A stretch of DNA of 64,000 nucleotides, taken from positions 3,162,001 through 3,226,000 of the forward strand of contig OZ241380.1 of assembly GCA_965200765.1 (NCBI GenBank). The letters are read 5' to 3'. A model generated the notes under the pieces. The model made no database searches. It was not told the origin of the DNA and was given only the letters and a program-made list of their open reading frames with translations. The stretch's first letter is position 1. Each line of letters begins with the position of its first letter. The DNA comes from G965200765 sp965200765. Lineage in GTDB: Bacteria > Pseudomonadota > Gammaproteobacteria > Arenicellales > JAJDZL01. Shown piece by piece: positions 61,301 to 64,000 of this stretch. The translations under genes were made by a program, and so were the position numbers.

Positions 61301-63251
61301 CATCAATCTTGGTGATGGCGACAACAATTGGCAAGGCGGCGGTTCGATATCGGGTGCTTTTGCCAGCGGCTCCGGAGACGACACAGTGGTCCTGGACAGC
61401 GGCTACATGGTAACCACCGTTGATTTGGGTGCAGGCGACAATAGCCTGACGAGCAGTCAGATTACCGCGCTGACCAGCATTACCTCCGCTTCTGCCGCTG
61501 CTTCCGGTGAAACGGCAGCAGAGGGCACCACGGTACAGCTGAACAGCGGCGGAGTCACCGGCGGCATGACCTTCGGCGCTGGAGGCGACACTGCAAGATG
61601 GGTTAATGCGGTAACTGTTGGCGGCGCTGTGAATCTTGGCGGCGGCGACGATACAGTCGACGGCGGAATATTGAACGGCAGCATCGTCGGCGGCGACGGC
61701 GACGACACAGTCACCCTTCGCGGCGGCACGGTCACCAGCATGACCGGAGTGGAAACCTTCAACAAGATGGGTGCCGGCATGATGACAGTCGGGTCCATGA
61801 GCAATCCGGCGGCTTCTGCTTCGACCTTGTCCGGTTCAACCGCGGATGCCGGCGATGACATCAGAGTGAATGTCAATGAAGGCAGACTGATTGTCTCGGG
61901 ACATTTGAATCTGGGTTCGACCGGTAGGCTCACGGTGAATCAATACGCATCCCTGTCCTTTGATGTAGAAGGCTTGGCAACGCAGTACGGCGAAGATGGC
62001 CCGACGGGCACGCCGTCGCACGGCAGAATTACTGCCGGGCAAGTAATAATGCTTGCAGCACAGCCGGAGATTGAACTGCTTTCAGGTTCGGACGCGGACA
62101 ATGCGGCGGCTACAGTAGCTCGATTGATTACTGGCAAGCTGGTGCGGCAGGCCGATGCGGAAGATGAGATTACTCCGACGATTGTAAGCGGTGGAGACAC
62201 TCCCCGTGTAATCACGCCGGGCACTGGCACGCCAGGAACCCCTGGCACCCCGGGCACCCCGACTGCAGCAGCTGACGATGACGACAATACTGCGATCTAC
62301 GCAGTAGGCGCATTGGCAGTATTGTGGTGGGTGATGAGAAGGGACGACGACATGGGCAGCGGAAGCGGCCTGGTCGACTACGAATCCGGCACAGCTGAAC
62401 GTTCATTCGCCACCGTTTCAGGTTCTCGGACGCATTCGAGCGATGCGATGAAGACCTGGGCGAATTACTACAGCGACAGTGCATCACCGGTTCAGGGACT
62501 GGCCGTCGGTATGGAAACACCGATTTCATCCAATAGCAGCTTCAGCTTCACGGCAATGCCGGAAGCGAAAGGCTCGCTGGGCTTGAATACGCTTTCTCTG
62601 AATCAGAAATCCAGCTTCCAGGGCGGACACTACTCGGTGAAGGGAAAATGGCAGAGTGAAGATTATTTTGCAACTGCGGAACTTTCCTATGCCGATGCAG
62701 TATCCAGCACTTCCTTCGACAATTCCACTGCTGGCGGTAAGCTAAGCGGCAAGTTCGACATGACCAACAGTCATTTGGAAATCGGCGCAGGTGCCAAGGT
62801 TCAGTTGACTGACACTCTGTCGGTTGCACCGACGATTGGCGTCTATGGCGGATCCATCAGTCAGAGCGAATCGGTTCTGACCGGTCGAAGCGTAGTAGCC
62901 CGGATGTCGAAGCAGGAACAGAGCTATACCGGATGGAATCTTGGTATTCGGGTACAGCCTGATGCCTGGACAACAGACGGTGCCGAGTTTCAGCCGAATT
63001 TCAGCTTGAACACCTTCAGGACCAGTTCTGACAGTCGTTCGCTTGATTTGAGGCAGTCCGACAAGGCCGGAGTGCTGGACTTCAGCAGCCAGCTGCCGGT
63101 TCAGGGAATGCCTGCGGTAGTCAACGCGTTCCGTGCCGGAATGACGATGAAGAGCGAAACCGGCTTGAAGCTGGACTTGGATTATGTCGGCATGGAGATT
63201 GACGGCGAGCTTCAGCATGGAGCCATTGCCAGAATGCAAACCAGATTTTAA
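58329..63251 (+). CDS. Autotransporter-like surface protein with Gly-Asp-rich repeats (1640 aa)
   Basis: GAGGGA precedes ATG 58329 by eight bases. N-terminus: a charged extension, then a hydrophobic core (LSGLAFALAVGFVSMSVLS) with likely cleavage after DDALA, an extended signal peptide typical of large secreted proteins. Residues about 640-1250 hold many short repeats of the GGxGDDTV type (GGGDDTVN, GAGDDTLT, GDGDDTVTL), like a degenerate beta-helix or calcium-binding repeat; paired Cys sit in GSGCDTVDL/LGLCEG and GAGCDSITL/LGACEG. A PGTPGTPGTP linker (about 1300) and a short hydrophobic segment (TAIYAVGALAVLWWVM, 1321-1336) precede a C-terminal ~270-residue beta-barrel ending in QTRF. No catalytic motif. 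Likely a surface adhesin; one promoter and one terminator make it monocistronic. GC-richer than its neighbours. Confidence 0.85.
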   Translation: MIKISNLTPWRREWSVSAASRLSGLAFALAVGFVSMSVLSQSDDALAVDDCSAFQKHSTSRAASNRDLACGYTNLYQPGDERDDSDFPLTAKADGTAPDNPSEGNIVYDMSDFVVVQKYTPAGATEAVNRPWWQAACTADSGQMCWTTVAGSVTAPPSGAKIYYRLVDDDGTPDRTSGTGDYAAGPATGTYGSVTVTSVIPIPSSDTAQVATKKVDGSNLADADHNQLFLEPNSADLMFPNRVQINLGWDSGPTIRGIKERIYRSGGVPARVPRTLVNGVDEDGFGRYAVKWDASNSIGMRYRYAYIVSHGRGTVANRIDNTIIEGGADKVSKIENDQINAEGGSQDGGGIDFRGDAQEMLLRLGERRGSGATARWVRTTVIARSAGENSDFHAIHFRPETQRGGIGEIILLDATITMLNGGSSPEEGRGMIVTTGDDSSGVTISVTNPLGDDNDDGDSTGGIDVQVNTPVTIKTSGARSHGIALNLGYGEGQTENTALYQRAAILLEGSHRDTSLRVGLPEGTVQKASNNLLESAGYVQSMRIATNGDKSGGIVIRNSGAAGEGGAPVWLGAVAGNRRVHDNPDFALVGDDDNPLPDYSLVVDKPIVTTGAGSHGVVAAIAESGITMVVDIEDLDDGDADNGVEQTISASGTGSMALSGAGSMGKFDVNVKGHVTGGIATGDGADTIDVGVDATDDDDDKSPKITGGIDAGGGDDTVNVVLGSVMGTINSGSGCDTVDLKAGVSVGGVSLGLCEGANKKNVLNTAVNIAGNVAAGGTTELNLASRTVGSVTLTGSGTTTVNGGTIGSIGFSAAAGTASKVVVGTSTNTVTLNGNITGGAGNDEVELSSGTMFAVDDADTADENEASMISLGAGDDTLTYTAVRLSGGTATTNARRNLPAVDAGAGCDSITLSASGSTGTGTDSKAGNIDLGACEGSGMDRLTSNIVIEGNIESSGNSQIRLNGGSLNGNLALGAGNDDVQLGDGVTISGTINLGDGDNNWQGGGSISGAFASGSGDDTVVLDSGYMVTTVDLGAGDNSLTSSQITALTSITSASAAASGETAAEGTTVQLNSGGVTGGMTFGAGGDTARWVNAVTVGGAVNLGGGDDTVDGGILNGSIVGGDGDDTVTLRGGTVTSMTGVETFNKMGAGMMTVGSMSNPAASASTLSGSTADAGDDIRVNVNEGRLIVSGHLNLGSTGRLTVNQYASLSFDVEGLATQYGEDGPTGTPSHGRITAGQVIMLAAQPEIELLSGSDADNAAATVARLITGKLVRQADAEDEITPTIVSGGDTPRVITPGTGTPGTPGTPGTPTAAADDDDNTAIYAVGALAVLWWVMRRDDDMGSGSGLVDYESGTAERSFATVSGSRTHSSDAMKTWANYYSDSASPVQGLAVGMETPISSNSSFSFTAMPEAKGSLGLNTLSLNQKSSFQGGHYSVKGKWQSEDYFATAELSYADAVSSTSFDNSTAGGKLSGKFDMTNSHLEIGAGAKVQLTDTLSVAPTIGVYGGSISQSESVLTGRSVVARMSKQEQSYTGWNLGIRVQPDAWTTDGAEFQPNFSLNTFRTSSDSRSLDLRQSDKAGVLDFSSQLPVQGMPAVVNAFRAGMTMKSETGLKLDLDYVGMEIDGELQHGAIARMQTRF

Positions 63252-63301
63252 TCATCGGCTTGCATTTGAGCTTGGCCTCAATCTAAAGATTTGAGTTTCA
63301 A

Positions 63302-63335
63302 CCTGCTTGCCTGTATTGGCAAGCAGGTTTTTTTT
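63302..63335 (+). terminator. Rho-independent terminator of the adhesin gene
   Basis: CCTGCTTGCC (63302-63311), loop TGTATT, GGCAAGCAGG (63318-63327), then eight T (63328-63335), 50 bases after the stop codon. Confidence 0.95.
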
Positions 63336-63635
63336 ATCAAAATCTGGCATCACAGACAAGTACCGAGTCTTGCAGAACACCAAAACTGCCGATTAATAAT
63401 ATCTCTTCCAAATTCAATCGTCGTCCAACACAACGTGTGAGCCGAATCAGTTGGATCTGATGAAGTGAAACTTGACCAACTCTTTACAGTGCGATCGAGT
63501 CCTGCCCTGTGTGCTCGACCAGGTAAGTGTCAATCCATAAGAACGTTCATAAAACTTGCTCGAATACTACGTAAAGCGACAAAACTAAGAATAGAAAGCT
63601 TATACCCTGGGTACGCTGTTTTATAAATTGTTTGT
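63336..63635. other. Intergenic stretch after the terminator
   Basis: No gene seen. Near 63626-63652 a TTGTTTG/CAAACAA inverted repeat could end the minus-strand gene to its right. Confidence 0.45.
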
Positions 63636-63962
63636 TTAACCGATCAAACAAAAGATATGGGCTTGGATAGAGAGATTGGCGTTATCTCCTCCTTGGTACA
63701 ACCATGGGGCAACTACACCCAGACCGCCAAATACAGCACCAGACGCTTCTCGTCGATACATGTTCATGTCATGTTGTTCGCAAAGAGTTCCATACGTACA
63801 AACCACTGTAGCGAGATCTGCCATGAGTTCCAAAAAATTTCAATTCACTCTTGGAATCCAACTTCCATATGCCTCAAAGCAAGTTGAAAATCGTTCTCTA
63901 ACGTCGATTGCACCAATTTGACCACTCTTCCCAAGTTCTGGAATTGTAGTGAGTTGACGCAT
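63636..63962 (-). pseudogene. Hypothetical gene with one in-frame TGA
   Basis: From ATG 63962: MRQLTTIPELGKSGQIGAID, VRERFSTCFEAYGSWIPRVN, a TGA at 63840-63842, then the same frame continues NFLELMADLATVVCTYGTLC ... AVFGGLGVVAPWLYQGGDN to a TAA at 63636. Composition is protein-like on both sides of the stop. No family recognised. A TTGACA about 25-30 bases upstream of the ATG could be its -35 box. Confidence 0.4.
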
Positions 63963-64000
63963 GTATATGATTGAGTTTCATAGTTGTCAAGTTGTTGACT

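Noticed and set aside
60090..61334. Long minus-strand open frame (414 codons) inside the adhesin gene
   Set aside because: Antisense of a GC-rich repeat region with strong codon bias; no ribosome site and no recognisable domain, while the plus frame has signal peptide, barrel, promoter and terminator.
60400..61800. Regularly spaced short repeats as a possible CRISPR array
   Set aside because: They are in-frame Gly-Asp protein repeats within a single long gene; repeat units vary and there are no unique spacers of constant length.
7220..63842. TAG and TGA stops as pyrrolysine or selenocysteine recoding
   Set aside because: No evidence for recoding elements, and the surrounding region is full of ordinary pseudogenes.

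Overview
The window reads as an accessory region of a Gram-negative chromosome. The Gram-negative call rests on a 1640-residue protein with an N-terminal signal sequence and a C-terminal outer-membrane beta-barrel ending in Phe. Species cannot be named; a proteobacterium is my inference. Intact genes are separated by dense insertion-sequence debris. At least six transposase families are present as broken, often repeated copies: IS1380-like, IS5, two IS1595 types, IS256, an unassigned IS4/IS1182-like DDE family, and one more IS4-type scrap. No rRNA, tRNA or CRISPR array was seen.

Layout. 1-521: start of a patatin-like phospholipase running off the left edge. 0.7-3.5 kb: IS relics. 3.5-5.2 kb: a tightly coupled three-gene cassette of unknown function. 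5.2-8.5 kb: an IS5 end fused to a frameshifted DNA methyltransferase-HNH gene, a stop-interrupted gene and an IS1595 relic. 8.6-11.6 kb: an AbiJ-NTD4-type protein and an Mrr-like type IV restriction enzyme. 12.9 kb: a small secreted protein. 15.0-20.0 kb: two GIY-YIG-type proteins and a PD-(D/E)XK-like protein. 20.9-23.4 kb: a two-gene operon (510-residue unknown plus DUF4238). 24.7-27.5 kb: a DEDDh exonuclease and a Shedu (DUF4263) nuclease. 28.8-36.4 kb: an unknown gene, another GIY-YIG-like gene, an HsdR-N-like nuclease, a parC relic and a GIY-YIG/DUF4357 protein. 38.3-39.1 kb: a toxin-like/MqsA-like pair. 42.4-45.0 kb: a YprA/MrfA-like helicase. 46.9-53.7 kb: two paralogous TIR-NTPase genes separated by IS debris. 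54.8-57.4 kb: an unidentified tandem repeat array. 58.3-63.3 kb: the autotransporter-like adhesin with a recognisable promoter and terminator.

How it fits together. Most intact genes are single-gene or two-gene nucleases, NTPases or toxin-antitoxin genes of families known from anti-phage defence, each framed by transposon scraps. The island therefore looks like a defence cluster assembled and eroded by transposition. AT-rich defence genes contrast with the GC-richer adhesin. Among parts with no name I recognise, the best candidates for an undescribed system are the three-gene cassette at 3528-5239, the DUF4238 operon at 20929-23408 and the duplicated TIR-NTPase pair. The tandem repeat array also carries two hairpins whose stems differ by two compensated base pairs.
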